Under the pieces are notes generated by a model. That model was not told the origin of the DNA, ran no database searches, and saw only the letters and a program-made list of their open reading frames with translations. From Halichondria panicea (Eukaryota; Porifera; Demospongiae; Suberitida; Halichondriidae), in NCBI RefSeq assembly GCF_963675165.1, contig NC_087377.1, forward strand, positions 13,078,198 through 13,142,197: a DNA stretch of 64,000 nt. The letters run 5' to 3'. A program made the position numbers and the translations under genes. This document shows, in pieces, positions 24,901 to 36,568 of this stretch (positions are counted from its first letter, which is position 1; each line of letters begins with the position of its first letter).

Positions 24901-25560
24901 CAGATAGCTAAGCATAACACCTTTACATTGCAACACTGCTGAGCGTACATATATAGGCTTCTGTATTTTAAACTCGGGCTTCAACACACTGCTGGAGCAA
25001 GTATACTTTACAAGCTACGTAGGTAAGCGTATAGTATTATCAGCTAAAAACATACGCACACAAAGCTTACCTCTAAAGTAATCTCTCGCTCTGTCCTTGG
25101 CTGGATAACTCTTCGACTGTTCAGATAGAACTACAAGGTAGCTTGAAGAGAACTGTTACTGTTACTAAGGGGTGCATCTTTCTTTGCCACACTGAAACAA
25201 ATAAATTGAATATCAAACACTGTACACTACACTCTAAAAACAGGCTCTAAACTAACTCAGCTTCTACACCAGTATACTTTACACACTCATAAGCTATCTA
25301 GGCAAGTGCATAAGCATATTAAATCAGCTCAGAGGCTTCTGAAGGCTTATACTAGCTACATAATGCTTGCTATATACGCACACAAAGCTTACCTCTGAAG
25401 TGATCCCTTGCTCTGGCCCTTGGCTGGTTGACTGTTTCGTTGGAAACCAGGAGATCCTGACACAGTAACTACTGTAGACTACTTTAGTAAGAAGTTGAAT
25501 AAAGAAAACTGTCACTGTTTCCAAGGTCTGTAAATTTCACCTCTACTGTATGTTTATAAA
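21960..25560. other. No confident gene; repeat remnants
   Basis: Partial copies of known repeats: the end of a pogo-like element at 22190-22245, a partial relative of the 33061-33826 element at 22660-22945, and an inverted pogo-like fragment at 23170-23275. 23880-24700 contains several diverged copies of a short unit (CACAAGCCAAC, ATTATGCAATCAA). A GCAC/ACGC-rich microsatellite lies at 24765-24845. An open frame at 23883-24143 starts MADSSDDCFTDLHEEER but has no recognised relative and may be chance. Confidence 0.4.
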
Positions 25561-25689
25561 TTCAGGTTTGCACGTTGTTATGGACTTTTGAAGCTGGAAC
25601 ACTGGCCAATTTTACAAGGTAAACGTTTCGTTTTGCTTCCTTTTTGAAATAATCCTCCTCATCGTAGGCTCCCATCTGAAGTTTTTTCA

Positions 25690-26636
25690 CTATTGATAAA
25701 GATGTGTTGAAGAATGCTCCCAGGTTTGTTATTCTCTTTCACTAGCATTCACATATTAAACACGCAATCAAATTGACTTTAGATAATGCTGCCGAGTTGA
25801 AGTCTGGACTAATTACGTAAGTGCCACTGTTCTATTGTGTTTTGTGATACGTTATTGCTTCTGTAGACACTAGATGTTGTCAGAAGAATGAACTAAAGAT
25901 AAAGCAACAGTTTCCTGGTAAGAAAATTCAGCAAGTATGTAATCTGTGTGAATAGCGTATTGGTGTACAGTTGCGGGATATCTTCGAGATGAAAAAGAGC
26001 CCTTGTAATGTGTACAGCACACTGTAAGCTGTTGACTGACTTCATAGTACGCCGGTAAGATTATTCACAGTGGACAGTGGTGTGTTCTTCTTTTAATCTT
26101 CTAACTCTTCTTCAGATGTTGCAAAACTCAAGGTTTGTTTATTGTTTTCATCTTTAGCACTCGTTACACATGTTATTTAATAGATTTCTTTATTGGCATG
26201 CCGAGTTGGAGTCTGGATGTGTTAGGTAAGTGCCATTATTTTGTATGTGTTTGGTGGTGCATTATATGCCTCATAGATTGAAGTTTTTAGACGAATGATA
26301 AAGAGAATGCAACAATTGCCTGGTAAGCAACTTAGTTTAATCTATGTGAATAAGTATTATTAGTGTACAGCTGGCGAGCTATCTCGGAGATGAAGAACGG
26401 CCCTTCAAGCTGTTCACTGACTTCATAGTACGCCGGTAAGCAGTGGTGTATTTTTTGTATAATTCCCAGCCTCTTCTCCTCAGAGTCTATCTTTGTGCAC
26501 AAAAACAAGACAAATATAAATACAGTAAGTTAGTATACTTATGTGGCGTTAACGTACGATTCAACTGGTTGTTTTTATCTGCAGTGCCACCGTGGGGATG
26601 TGAAGACACGGATATGATAATGAGAGACATAATGTA
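25690..26636 (+). other. Tandemly duplicated block of possible small exons
   Basis: A unit of about 400 bp occurs twice (about 25700-26105 and 26106-26455). Each has the same series of GT..AG-bounded pieces: one ending in the GATGTTGCAAAACTCAAG type, one containing GCCGAGTTG.AGTCTGGA, one with a TTGCCTG-type end, and one ending TTCATAGTACGCCG before GTAAG. In the second unit the last piece reads LASYLGDEERPFKLFTDFIV. Copy 1 has changes that break this frame. A final piece near 26585-26636 ends in a stop. This may be a real gene with duplicated exons or a decayed one. Family not recognised. Confidence 0.3.
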
Positions 26637-26933
26637 GCTGAACAGAAATTAATATATATGTATAATTATCTTGTTCTTGTCTTCTTTGTCTTTGAATTGT
26701 GACCTTTTGAAGCATGATACTAGCTTATTAAATTGTGCATGAGAACAGTATGATACAGGCTGAATACAGGCCGTTTGTACGGGCTGTATGTGAACGGCCT
26801 GTTTAGTAGTGTCTACCCAACGGTCCCGTATCAGGATGTGGTAAACGTCCTGTAACGGACATGTAACGGACCTGACACGCCCCGTGGATTTTTGGCTGTG
26901 TAGGAGCTGATAATGAAAGTAATTTAAAATTAA

Positions 26934-28500
26934 TTAGATTTTCGTTCCGCGGTGGGTGGTACTACGTATGAAATCATAACCGCGGCTAGTGAGGGTGGAT
27001 TTAGATGCTAAAGCACGTGAAATGAAGTTCGAAAAAATATCTGATATTCTATTAAGTGGTTTAGAGATTGGAACAAGTACACAATCTCTAAGCGCAGAAG
27101 GAATGTATCCATGGCGAAGGACAGCCGTGAAGAAGGTTGCAAGGGATGGCGCAATGACAGATGCAGCAAGCACAAAATGGTTTGATAACAAATTGGAACC
27201 GTCAGATTTGTTACGGCCAAGATCTTTTAAACAGTGTTCTACAAGTTCCACTGAAATATCAACCTCTTCAATGTCAGAAACCGTTATCTGGGAGGCCACC
27301 TTATCTAAAAGAACATTCCTGTGTGTAGTATCACTGTAGTTCAAGATGCCAGATAGCTTTGAACGAAAGCACTCACTGATCTCCTTGTCATTGCTGAAAC
27401 CATCCACAACTGGGGAATTGCACTGTTTAGAGCGAGACTTCATTTTCATCACTTCTTTCCAGAATAGAGAGTTATTGGCCGACAGAAGTGCATTACTAAG
27501 CTTCTCACTGACAATGTGTTTTTGTCTCCGCTTGACATTCCTAACCGCATACTTGTAAGCTTTCTTAGTCTGCTTTCGCAGATCAAACACGACACCAGCC
27601 TCAGGACAGCCTGCCTCTACCCATATCTTGTTCCAAACCATGGCAGATTCTCTTACTTCACGCACGTGATCATTCCATCCAGGCATTGTTCTAGCTCTTT
27701 TGCTTATGACCGGGAAACAAAGTTTGGATGCAACAGAAAGACAGGACAGTAGCTAATTACAGAACAAATCAATTTCCTCGTGGTGTAATAAACAGCACGT
27801 TGAGCCGCAATTAAGAAGGTCCTATGACAAAAGTGGTAGAGTTTGAAATATAATTTGTCTGTAATCCTCAATATTATTTGCACTTAAAACCGACCAATTG
27901 ATACCACGAACGGGCTGTTGAATAGGACAATTTCTAGTGAGTCTTCCAGAAACATCGTTGACACTAGAATCCAGTTTAAGCACAAACGCGAGTGGTGCAT
28001 GATCCGAAAAATTGCTTGGAGAGTGAACACTATGGACACCACAAATTATATCAGTGTGATGTTGCAGCGTGAGAATGTGATCATGATCAGGCCACGACCT
28101 GACAGAACCCCCATCACGTTCATACGTGAAGTTTACACATTCTCTATAAAAAAGGTCCACAGAACAAAGATTAAAGTCAGACATGAAGGACAAGAGACTA
28201 TCACGAAAAACTGATGGACGTATCATATCAACATTAAAATTACCCGCAATAACAATCTTATCAAATGAGTGAGACTCAATAATACCCTTCAATTCTCCAA
28301 GAGTTTCAAGATATGTGGCATGTGAGTGTGCAGTGCCATAATTTGTGGGCATGTATACATTAAGAAGCAAGACAGTCCAACAATTTGTAGTGATCGTAAT
28401 AGCACAGAATCTTAGAATTAATTCGTTTGATAAAGGGAAGGAGTGATTTTCGAATGAGGAAACCACAACCACCAAAAGGTCGTCCTCTTATAAATTGCTT
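26934..28500 (-). pseudogene. Non-LTR retrotransposon fragment (endonuclease plus start of reverse transcriptase)
   Basis: The upstream part (about 28500-27822) is an APE-type endonuclease: RGRPFGGCGFLIRK (seen only in another frame), LLNVYMPTNYG, AGNFNVDM, and SDHAPL near the end. The usual GDFN reads GNFN here, so a catalytic Asp appears lost. The downstream part (27686-26934) is the linker and first RT motifs (GRNKSDGSNLLSN, LRDCVLVPISK). The palm motifs with the catalytic YxDD are missing. At least one frameshift lies near 28440. LINEs usually lose their 5' end; here the 3' end is gone, so later rearrangement is likely. CR1/L2-like by style (inference). Confidence 0.75.
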
Positions 28501-29018
28501 TTCGTTTTTGCTGACTCAGCAGTAACGGCTACTGCACTTCAGCTAGTCTCATATTTTAGTCGCCCTCTAAAAGTTGGGCGGCCTAATCACGAGTCTATGT
28601 TATAGAGGGCGACTGATTTATGAGAGAATGTTTTTGCACGCTTTCTGTCGCTGAATCGATCCGTTGACAACTAGTTGGTGTCTGTGATGGTTACTGGACC
28701 TAACCCTATCAGCACATAATAGCCATTCTAGCTAGATCCAGTCGTGTTATATTGCTGAGTCAGCAAAAACGAAAAGCAATTTGGCCTGGAATGTCATTAA
28801 AGGTCATAATTAGTGAAAGTTGGTAGAAAAATCTGTTGACAGCTAGTTGTGTTTGGTGTCTATGATGGTTACCGGACCTAACCCTATCAGCACATAATAC
28901 CCATACTAGCTAGATCCGCCTAGATCCGGTCATGTTCTACTGCTGAGTCAGCAAAAACGAAAAGCAATTTGGCCTGGAATGTCATTAAAAGGTCATAATT
29001 AGTGAAAGTTCAAGTGAT
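28492..29018. repeat. Inverted-end element with a tandemly duplicated interior
   Basis: AATTGCTTTTCGTTTTTGCT at the left is inverted at 28757-28783 and again near 28945-28970. A block of about 175-190 bp (GTGTCT.TGATGGTTAC.GGACCTAACCC onwards) is repeated. It abuts the 5' end of the broken LINE. Confidence 0.6.
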
Positions 29019-29019
29019 G

Positions 29020-29500
29020 TCCGACCTCCTCTGGAACCAGAGGAGGAATGCCAGTGTCAAAAGGTCACTAATTAAAACACCATGTGGCCCTATGTTTTAC
29101 ATGTAAAACTGAGTTTACCCTCGCGCCCCTGAGTTTATACACCATCAATAGCTTGATCCTCTTTATAATCACAACAGAAATCGGTTGAGCTATCGCGCCC
29201 CAGAGGAATCAGCTTGAGAGAGAGGAGATCCAGGATTTAATTGCAACCTTTGACCTTTTATTGCATTCTTCAAAACCACAAGATATGGAAATTAGCCTTC
29301 TGTGGCTAGGGTATAAATTTTGATGTACTGGCTTGCTGCACTGGATAGATCTAGGTATAGTAAGCAGGCATATAAAGAACAGAAGCGCTAAGCTGCTACA
29401 TGTATATGCAGCAAAGGTCAAGAACCCAGAACAAGAATGTTTAATCCTTCATTAAACGTGACCCTATTGACCCTGGCGTTCCTCCTCTGCTCTGGAACAC
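29020..29500. mobile_element. TIR element with CTCCTCTGG ends
   Basis: ACCTCCTCTGG..CAGAGGAGGAATGCCAG at the left is inverted at the right (CTGGCGTTCCTCCTCTG). The right end abuts half of a TAGCCTC-family element (29503-29535, GCCGTATTTTAATCGGC then GATTCGAGGCTA). Non-coding. Confidence 0.5.
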
Positions 29501-29789
29501 CAGGCCGTATTTTAATCGGCGTGGATTCGAGGCTAGGGCGTAACTAAAAATTTTACGGAAAGGAGGCAACACCCCCGCAAAATGTTTGCCCGGAAACCAC
29601 ACCCACTAATTATCTCGCGTAGACGTGCATGCAAATGGCAATTTACCTGCTCTTCCTACATCAACAAGACTAAACTGTGAAGATCTATATACCTATAGTT
29701 ATAGCTAGTTATCCAGAAGTTAGCTATAGCTAGAGCTATTAAAAACTAGTGATGTGAGTCACATGACACTTGAAGTTCTATAGTACAGG

Positions 29790-30540
29790 AGACAAGGGCC
29801 TCCTGTGCCTCATTGCTAGTTATGCCACTGTTTCTACTAGCAAAATACGTTAGGGTCATTGTCATCAAGGTTCTCGATTGCAGAAAAAGGCCGATTCTGT
29901 CTTTTTTGGGATTGGTTTCATCTTTTTCATGGGGAGTGGTAGTACAGTAGACTCTCGCTATTCCGGCTCTCTGAAATGCGGCCACCTCGATATACCGGCC
30001 ATTTGGTTTGGCACGGAATGCTTGCTATATGTTTTCTGCACAAAACTCGACCTGAAGTACGGCCACCTCGCTATTCCGTTTACCGGCCAGTGCTGTCTGT
30101 CCCAAACAAGGTAAATTTATACGTATATTACAGCCGGATATGACGTTTTGGGTGTGGTTTAGCAAATAAAATTGAATTACACTTAATTAAAAAATAGAGA
30201 ACAGAATGATTCATTATCCTACATTATCCTCGAGACAAGAACCGCAAAAGTAGTCATTAGGTTCGAGGTAAGGTCGTTTTTAAGCCGCGGCTATTTCCTG
30301 AGATGCAGCCACCTCGCTATTCCGGCCAAGCTGCATGGTCCCAAGGGTGACCGGATTAACGAGAGTCTACTGTATTCTATAAACTGCTTCTTAGGCACTG
30401 ACTTGCCTGTGTGTAAGAAACACTGAACTAAGGTCTTCGGTTCTAGTCTCGTTTGCTACACGCTTTAAGAGTTCACCCATGGTTCTATATCTGTTTTCAT
30501 TATAATTAAAATAATATGTACGAGGCTATATACATCATAC
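29790..30540 (-). pseudogene. Helitron replicase/helicase fragment (copy 1), interrupted by a MITE
   Basis: Nucleotide-level copy of the fragment at 58451-58945 in the same orientation, with a pogo-like MITE (29945-30372) inserted. On the minus strand it encodes degenerate pieces matching GELLKRVANE and THREVSA, motifs known to me from Helitron-type proteins. Not functional. Confidence 0.5.
29945..30372. mobile_element. pogo-like MITE with TA duplication and a known empty site
   Basis: CAGTAGACTCTCGCTATTCC start, CCGGATTAACGAGAGTCTACTG-type end, TA on both sides. The sister locus at 58621-58645 reads GTGGTAGTATTCTATAAAC with no insertion. Confidence 0.82.
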
Positions 30541-31264
30541 AAGCATAGCCATTGAGGACATACTGTATATCCATGTTAGCCTGCCAAGCTCGTAGTAGTA
30601 CATGCGAATTGTAATTGCTAACGTTACATTCATTTGGTTTACGCTAAAGCACATTAAAGGGAAGGTACTATGAAAAAAATTAAGTTTTATTTTTTTCCCT
30701 TAGGTGCTGGAACACCTACGCCCACGTACGCCCACACACACGTTGCTAGGGAAATCTAACTATGAAACTACCTCATTGCCAGCAATGACTGGACACCAAT
30801 TAAAATATGTCAGTAAATCAGTTAGTATTTTCTGTATAATTATTACGGTATGATTTTATATGTGTTCTTATGAGACCAAAGGCTATGCTTCCCTTTTTCC
30901 CTTGTAGGGAGTTACTTTCAGTTGATTTGCTGATACAAAGAAGAAGAAATACACCTTAGCTAACCTTGGAATCATGATCCCACAAGAAGCTAGCCAGCCA
31001 GCTTGTATAAGTTCCCTAACTGCTTTTGTTGATCAATGTTTCAGCGCTTGTCTCGTGTATTGTATTGTAAAATTTGATTATTTTGTATTTTTGTGTTTGA
31101 TTTGCGGCATTCTTACACATATATTTTCATTTTTGCCGATTGCCAGCAAAAATATACGGCCTACTCTGCTGCTTAAAGCGGCTGCTGCTCGATATAAAGT
31201 GGACTAAGCGGATCCAAAATGTGTCCAGTTTTGTCAAAAAATCCACAATTATCAATGACGTATC
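30541..31264. other. No gene recognised
   Basis: 30541-30690 continues the repeat shared with 58790-58945. The rest is AT-rich with no convincing frame; an open frame at 30974-31207 is not supported by any motif. Confidence 0.4.
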
Positions 31265-31271
31265 GCATTAT

Positions 31272-32811
31272 CATAGATGATACAGTACTGACGTGGATGT
31301 GAAACGTTTCCGGATTCCGGTATTCTGCTTGACGCTATCATAGTAACGGGCATATCCGAGGTAATTTACTAGTTTCCGTAAATTAGGCAATTTGATCCAA
31401 ATAAACGCCGAGGAAATTATCGAGGTTATACCAAGCAGCTGTGTAAGTGAGTTGGCAGAACTGGCCAGAGACAGATAAAAGAGAATCTATGTATTAACAG
31501 AAAGGATATTGATGCTGCAAGTGTATTAAGAGAAGACAGTAGTAGTGACTGTGAGGAGGTAGAATGAGTAGAGGAAGTACAGTCCAGTGCAAGATTTAAC
31601 TATTCTATAATTAGTCTAGTAAATAGTCTATAATTATTATTTTATAGTAGATCTACCCCTGTACCCATGTAATTATATCCAAAAAGCAAGCCACTCAATG
31701 TTGGTAGCATGCATGTAGATCAAAAGAAGTGTGGCTGACTCATAACACTAGCATGAGATAAGCAAACGGGTGAAATTGTTGATGATCTGTACGTGTACGT
31801 GTATACGTGTAGCTACATGCTAATATTATAATAGTCTTGAGAGTATTAATTTATAGTACACGATAAACTGTTTCTTGATCGTTTACGAAGTGGCTGTGAG
31901 AGAGACACATTCCAACTTGCCGGTTTGAAATTCCTATACAAGTGTAGATACACGGCACTTGAAAAGAGGTTGGACGTTAATGCTGTCTTCACCGATGGTG
32001 TTGCCTAGAGAAGTAGCACTCGAGTAGGTCCTGGGATAAATTTCACTTGATAGTATAATTAGCTAACATTTGGCAATTGATATCTTAGCTCAGCAAAAGA
32101 CAACACTGCAATTTGGAAAGTTAATGACATGTACATGTACGTGTGAACTTATTGATAGAAATCATAATTGTATAGTTGTAATAAGAACGTAGCATTAATT
32201 TTTGTTTAACAGTACATGTACATGGATTTTACATATTTTTCTTGAGGCTGTATTTTTCCTTACTGTATGCTTAGTTAATAGATTCTCCTGCTGCATCAAT
32301 ACACGAAGGTTTTCATCAGCTAAATATGCAAAAAGTAGGTTCAACAGGTTTAGAAATAATCTCACGCAAAAAGTGCAACTAACTCATGCTTTAGCCCTTT
32401 CTATAGCACTTAAACTTTCATAACAGTTGTCAAACATAGATTCTCCTTGTAGTTTACAGTGTACTTCAAGTATTACTACTGAATGGTAACCTGAATATTT
32501 ACTGTCCAAGCCAAAAATCTCACACAAAGTATTTTTACAGGAAAATTTATGCTAAAATATGATATTCTCCCATGAGCTTAGAGAAACTAGTCTTACCTAC
32601 AAGCCCACTGCAAGTATCAATGTGTGCCGGTCATTTTCACCAGTTTTCAGACACGGAACACTGTTTACTACGCTCTGGTTGCTATATAAACATGACAGTT
32701 ACAGGGTTTCTAACATAATCTGCTCGTTACAATGATAGCTTAAGACAATTTCCGTGGACCCCTCCGGATACTAGGGCGTTTCACATCCACGTCAGTACTG
32801 TATCATCTATG
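31272..32811. mobile_element. 1.54-kb TIR element with 7-bp TSD (CAKAGAT..GAAACG class)
   Basis: Flanked by GCATTAT at 31265-31271 and 32812-32818. The 35-bp arms start CATAGAT, contain GATACAGTACTGACG and end GGATGTGAAACG, and agree closely. No transposase domain recognised in the interior. Confidence 0.75.
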
Positions 32812-33060
32812 GCATTATCTACACATACCTAAGAGCTGTGTAGAGCCACTAATTTGGGGAATTCCCCATTAATCGCAACGTACCAGCAATGTAAAGTGTA
32901 TATGGCTGCAAGTAAGTATAGGCTAGCAGTCATTTACTTGAAGATAGTAAATGTCTACAATCTATCAGGATATATAGTACACTATATTATTATGTTGGGT
33001 AGAATTAATCATGATTCAGAGTCAAGTCGTGGCTGTTTGTTCATGTCTACTAAATCTAAT

Positions 33061-33826
33061 CAGAGATACAAAAGAAAGGGGATTGGAAACGAAATTTTTA
33101 CGAAATTTTTGCGTGAAGCATTCCGTGTTATAGGGCGTGGCTAAAACTACAAAGGATTATATTTATAGTCAGCATGCTCATTACCAGTCTTGACTGCTCT
33201 ACAATGTGCTGTACATAGAAACAGTGAAATTGATCATTTTTAATGTTGATTTTTCTAAAAAGTAAAGAAAATTTAGCTCTAAAAAGTCGACTAAGCCATG
33301 CAGCCACTATTACTAGACAAATAAATGCTATGCAAGAAGAAATAGCCTTTACTATGAAGTCGTAGGAGGGACAGGCCCGTGGCGTGTCTAAAAGTATACT
33401 AAAGCAGTTTGAAGGACTATACTGCAAACGTTTATGAACAGTACAGCTTATTTATAGCATGAAGCCATTCTATGTAGCACTTAGATACATAATAACCAAG
33501 TCAAGCAATGTCCTTTGCTGTTTTGACTTCACAGGAGGGACAGAGAAAAGTTGACATAGAGTAATTCAAGCTAAACTCAAAAAAATTGGAAACAGAGTAA
33601 AGACAACGGACTTAGAGCTTGTCAGTGGTATAAGCTTACTTCTCTCAAGTATCTCCCAGGCCCTGAGTGATCTCTAGTGGATAGGAGAGCTAGAAACCAG
33701 GGATACAAAACTTTTCCATGTAATTATTTGCGAGCGCAATAATTACACGGAGTGCTTCACCGGATGTCAGTCCTTTTACATAGGGCGTGGGCGGTCGTTT
33801 CCAATCCCCTTTCTTTTGTATCTCTG
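33061..33826. mobile_element. 766-bp TIR element with 7-bp TSD at a gene's stop codon
   Basis: Flanked by ATCTAAT at 33054-33060 and 33827-33833. The arms of about 31 bp start CAGAGATAC and end TTGGAAACG. The right TSD overlaps the TAG stop (33829-33831) of the minus-strand gene, so the insertion left the reading frame intact but replaced its native 3' flank. A partial relative is at 22660-22945. Confidence 0.8.
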
Positions 33827-33828
33827 AT

Positions 33829-36402
33829 CTAATGGAGTTTTTCGTATGTAGACTTTCGTTTCTTTCGCTTAAATTGTGATGTCTCGTCTATTCTCGCTTC
33901 AGCTTTCAGAACCTCCCCCACTGGGTCATGCAGATTACTGGAGAAGTAGTGTCTCTTGGCGTCATCATTATTTTTCTCCACCCCTAGAGAAAAAGGTGAT
34001 TAAAATATTATCTCTTTACACTCGAACTCACCTTGTCCACTAAACATCTTGACATTTCCGTATTTTGAAATAAAGTAAGGGAAGTGAAAGACTGGTGTGC
34101 ATATAGGGCGTAATATTCTTTTCCTGAAACCCTTGACACTTGTGCTTCAAGCTCAAGAAAAGCCTTATCCAGTCTTTCGCCTATCATGATAGATTATAGT
34201 AAATTAGATACAATGGTTCTCCCTACTAGTAAACTAACACTATACCTTTTGCTCAACCACTTCACTGGGAGGTGGAGTCCAGCTAGAAACCATCTTTTAC
34301 AAAGAGAGAAATTCCTATAGAGCCAGACCATATAAATAATTATGTTTGTAAAATGCGAAGGGAAATTTAATTAGTACTCACTGTCCAAAGTTGGGCCATT
34401 TTAGCTTGAATTTCTTCCTTCAGTAGGTCAGCAAACCTCACTGGGAGACGTTCCAGAAACTTCTTGGTGTCGTTCCCCTGCAGTGATGTCCATTCGTAAT
34501 GTCCAGAAGCTTTGCCATCTGACCCCTTGCTTCCCATACCCTGAACGTGATACCACAGTCTTTAACGATCGTCTGTAGTGTTTGTAGGTGAGTGAGTATA
34601 TGTGCGTTTCCTTGTCTGTCTTGTTTAGCAGATGCCACTATCTCTAGAATGAGATTTCTTGTTAAAACGTCAGCTATACGTAGGAGTAGGTGTAGCTCAT
34701 CGGGTATTATATGGTCTGGCTCTATGTTCAGTAGTGGTATTGTAATTGATCCTAGTCGTACACTTGCTGGTTTACTGCTGGGAAGTGCGCCTTTTGCTTG
34801 TAGGGAACTCAATGTTCTTGCATTTGTTACGGTGTAGTCAGCCCTATCCTTTGACATATCCCACCTATAGCGGCAAATGGGGAAGCTAGGTTTAAGCATA
34901 ATAATTATAGATATACCTTTCATCCTTCTTGATGGTACACCAGACACAAGCGTACATAGAGGTTGCTTTGTTGAGGCCCATACTCAGTAAAAGAAACTAA
35001 TAATGCAATTTTTATAGTCAGTAATTAACTATACATTCTCACCTTGTAATCACTACCCAGGAAAAACTCAAGGCGGTACTCTGTTTCATCAATAGTGAGT
35101 AGTGGGTGTGAAATGATGTCGTTCAACTCCTTCAATACCTCAGATAGTCCTGAACTAATTGTTTCATACGACTCTTCGGCTTTTAGGCCAGCAAAAGTAT
35201 GATTGCCTGTATGAATGTCAATATAAAAATATTTTCACCACTTTCTCGTTTAATATTTTTATTGGTAAGCTTACCTATGCCTGATAAAACATTGTCTTGA
35301 ATTTCTGGAAATGCAAATGAGAGAAGTATGATATTGGATGATCTTGTGAATCTGGCTCCGTCACCACTGAGTTTTACTTTTACTGGTTGGGTGATAGCTT
35401 TCCCTGAATGAACCTAAAATAATCCATAATAATAGTGTATAATTTCTTCTTTACTTACGATCTTAGCTAGCTCTTCCTGGATTGCAGCTTTCGGTGGTCT
35501 ATAAGCACCAGGATAAGCACCTTCGAGATATCGGATGTCGAGAGAGTTGTTAATTGAGAGGCGAGCATCCTTGATTCGGTACAGTGGTGGTAAATCAGAT
35601 GCGACGCTCAATTCATGATAAGCTTCGTTCACTCACAACAAACCTGTCAAGTACATAAAGAGCTTGCTGTACCCTCGCAGAATCGTTTGGTGAAAGAGCT
35701 GGCGTTTGATGTTGTGGCTTGTGAGATGGGCTAGATAAAAAATTGATGGGAGATCCTGTCTGTTTGCGTAGCTCTAGAGATTCTGGCTGAAGACCGAATG
35801 ATTCACAAAACCAAAGCGCTTGCTCTGCAGAGCTCTTACAGTGTGCTAGCTTTCGTTTTACCTGTCGTGGTGATATATACCTCGTGAACTTTTTTGCCTT
35901 TGTTGATGTGTGCTGTGGTAGGTCTACTTGTTTCGGGGATTGTTGTTGGCTGTGGAGATTCAGTGGATAGTTGCTGCTCAATTTCAGAATACGATTCTGC
36001 TTCTCCATCAAGCACGAAGAGGTTGTATTCTCCAGCAAGTACGGCATACCTCCTTCTTCCTTTTAGCCCCCGTATCCTTCTTGCTACCTTGCTAGCTTGT
36101 TCTGCAAGCCTTTTCTCCAGACGATCGCTTTGTGCTAGTTTAACTATTGTTACCATGCTATTAACTAAGCTAATGAATGTCTCTTCTGCCTTCTTGTTCA
36201 TGTACCAATGATGCAGCAACTCGATAGGAATAGAGAGAGAGAAGTTTGGCTGTACTTGTGGTTCTGTGTGGCTGAAGTCAGAGTACTTCTTTGCTGAATT
36301 TGAGATGGTGATGGACAGGCTCTCTGCTCTTCTGGACTGCTTGTTTACTGCCATAGCTAGGAGGCCCGGGATAATGGAACAAAAGGTCCCTTGAGCTGTC
36401 AT
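33829..36402 (-). CDS. Uncharacterised multicopy-family protein (SGDGA / YACVWC / DELHLLL motifs), possibly decaying
   Basis: About nine or ten exons on the minus strand. N-terminal segment (to about 35870) with SIPIELLHHWYMNKKAEETF and a basic helical stretch, then EAYHELSVASDLPPLYRIK, VKLSGDGARFTRSSN, LEFFLGSDYK, FLLLSMGLNKATSMYACVWC, EPDHIIPDELHLLLRIADVL, a YEWTSL segment, KNITPYMHTSLSLPYF, and the last exon GVEKNNDDAKRHYF ending at the TAG at 33829-33831. I recall this order of motifs from multicopy proteins in sponge, cnidarian and mollusc genomes. Conserved Asp, Cys and His suggest a transposase-like or nuclease origin, but function is unknown. Two apparent frame breaks (about 35880, and about 34520 between VWEAR and SDGKASG) suggest decay or sequence error. 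Either ATG at 36402 or 36354 could start it. Confidence 0.6.
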
Positions 36403-36568
36403 GTAACAAAATTAATTAGCCATGTCAATATGAGTGGGTGGGTGAATAGGCTGCGGTGTTGTCACCCACTAAATTAACCACAGTACTCATTCAATAGCAT
36501 GATAACACTTCTCAGATGCATTATGGCGGGTATTTTGCGATCTCTGGTTCTCTTAGACTTATTACAAA

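Noticed and set aside
24738-24987. Cys/Val-rich frames (CVCVRA repeats)
   Set aside because: Translation of a CA/GC microsatellite.
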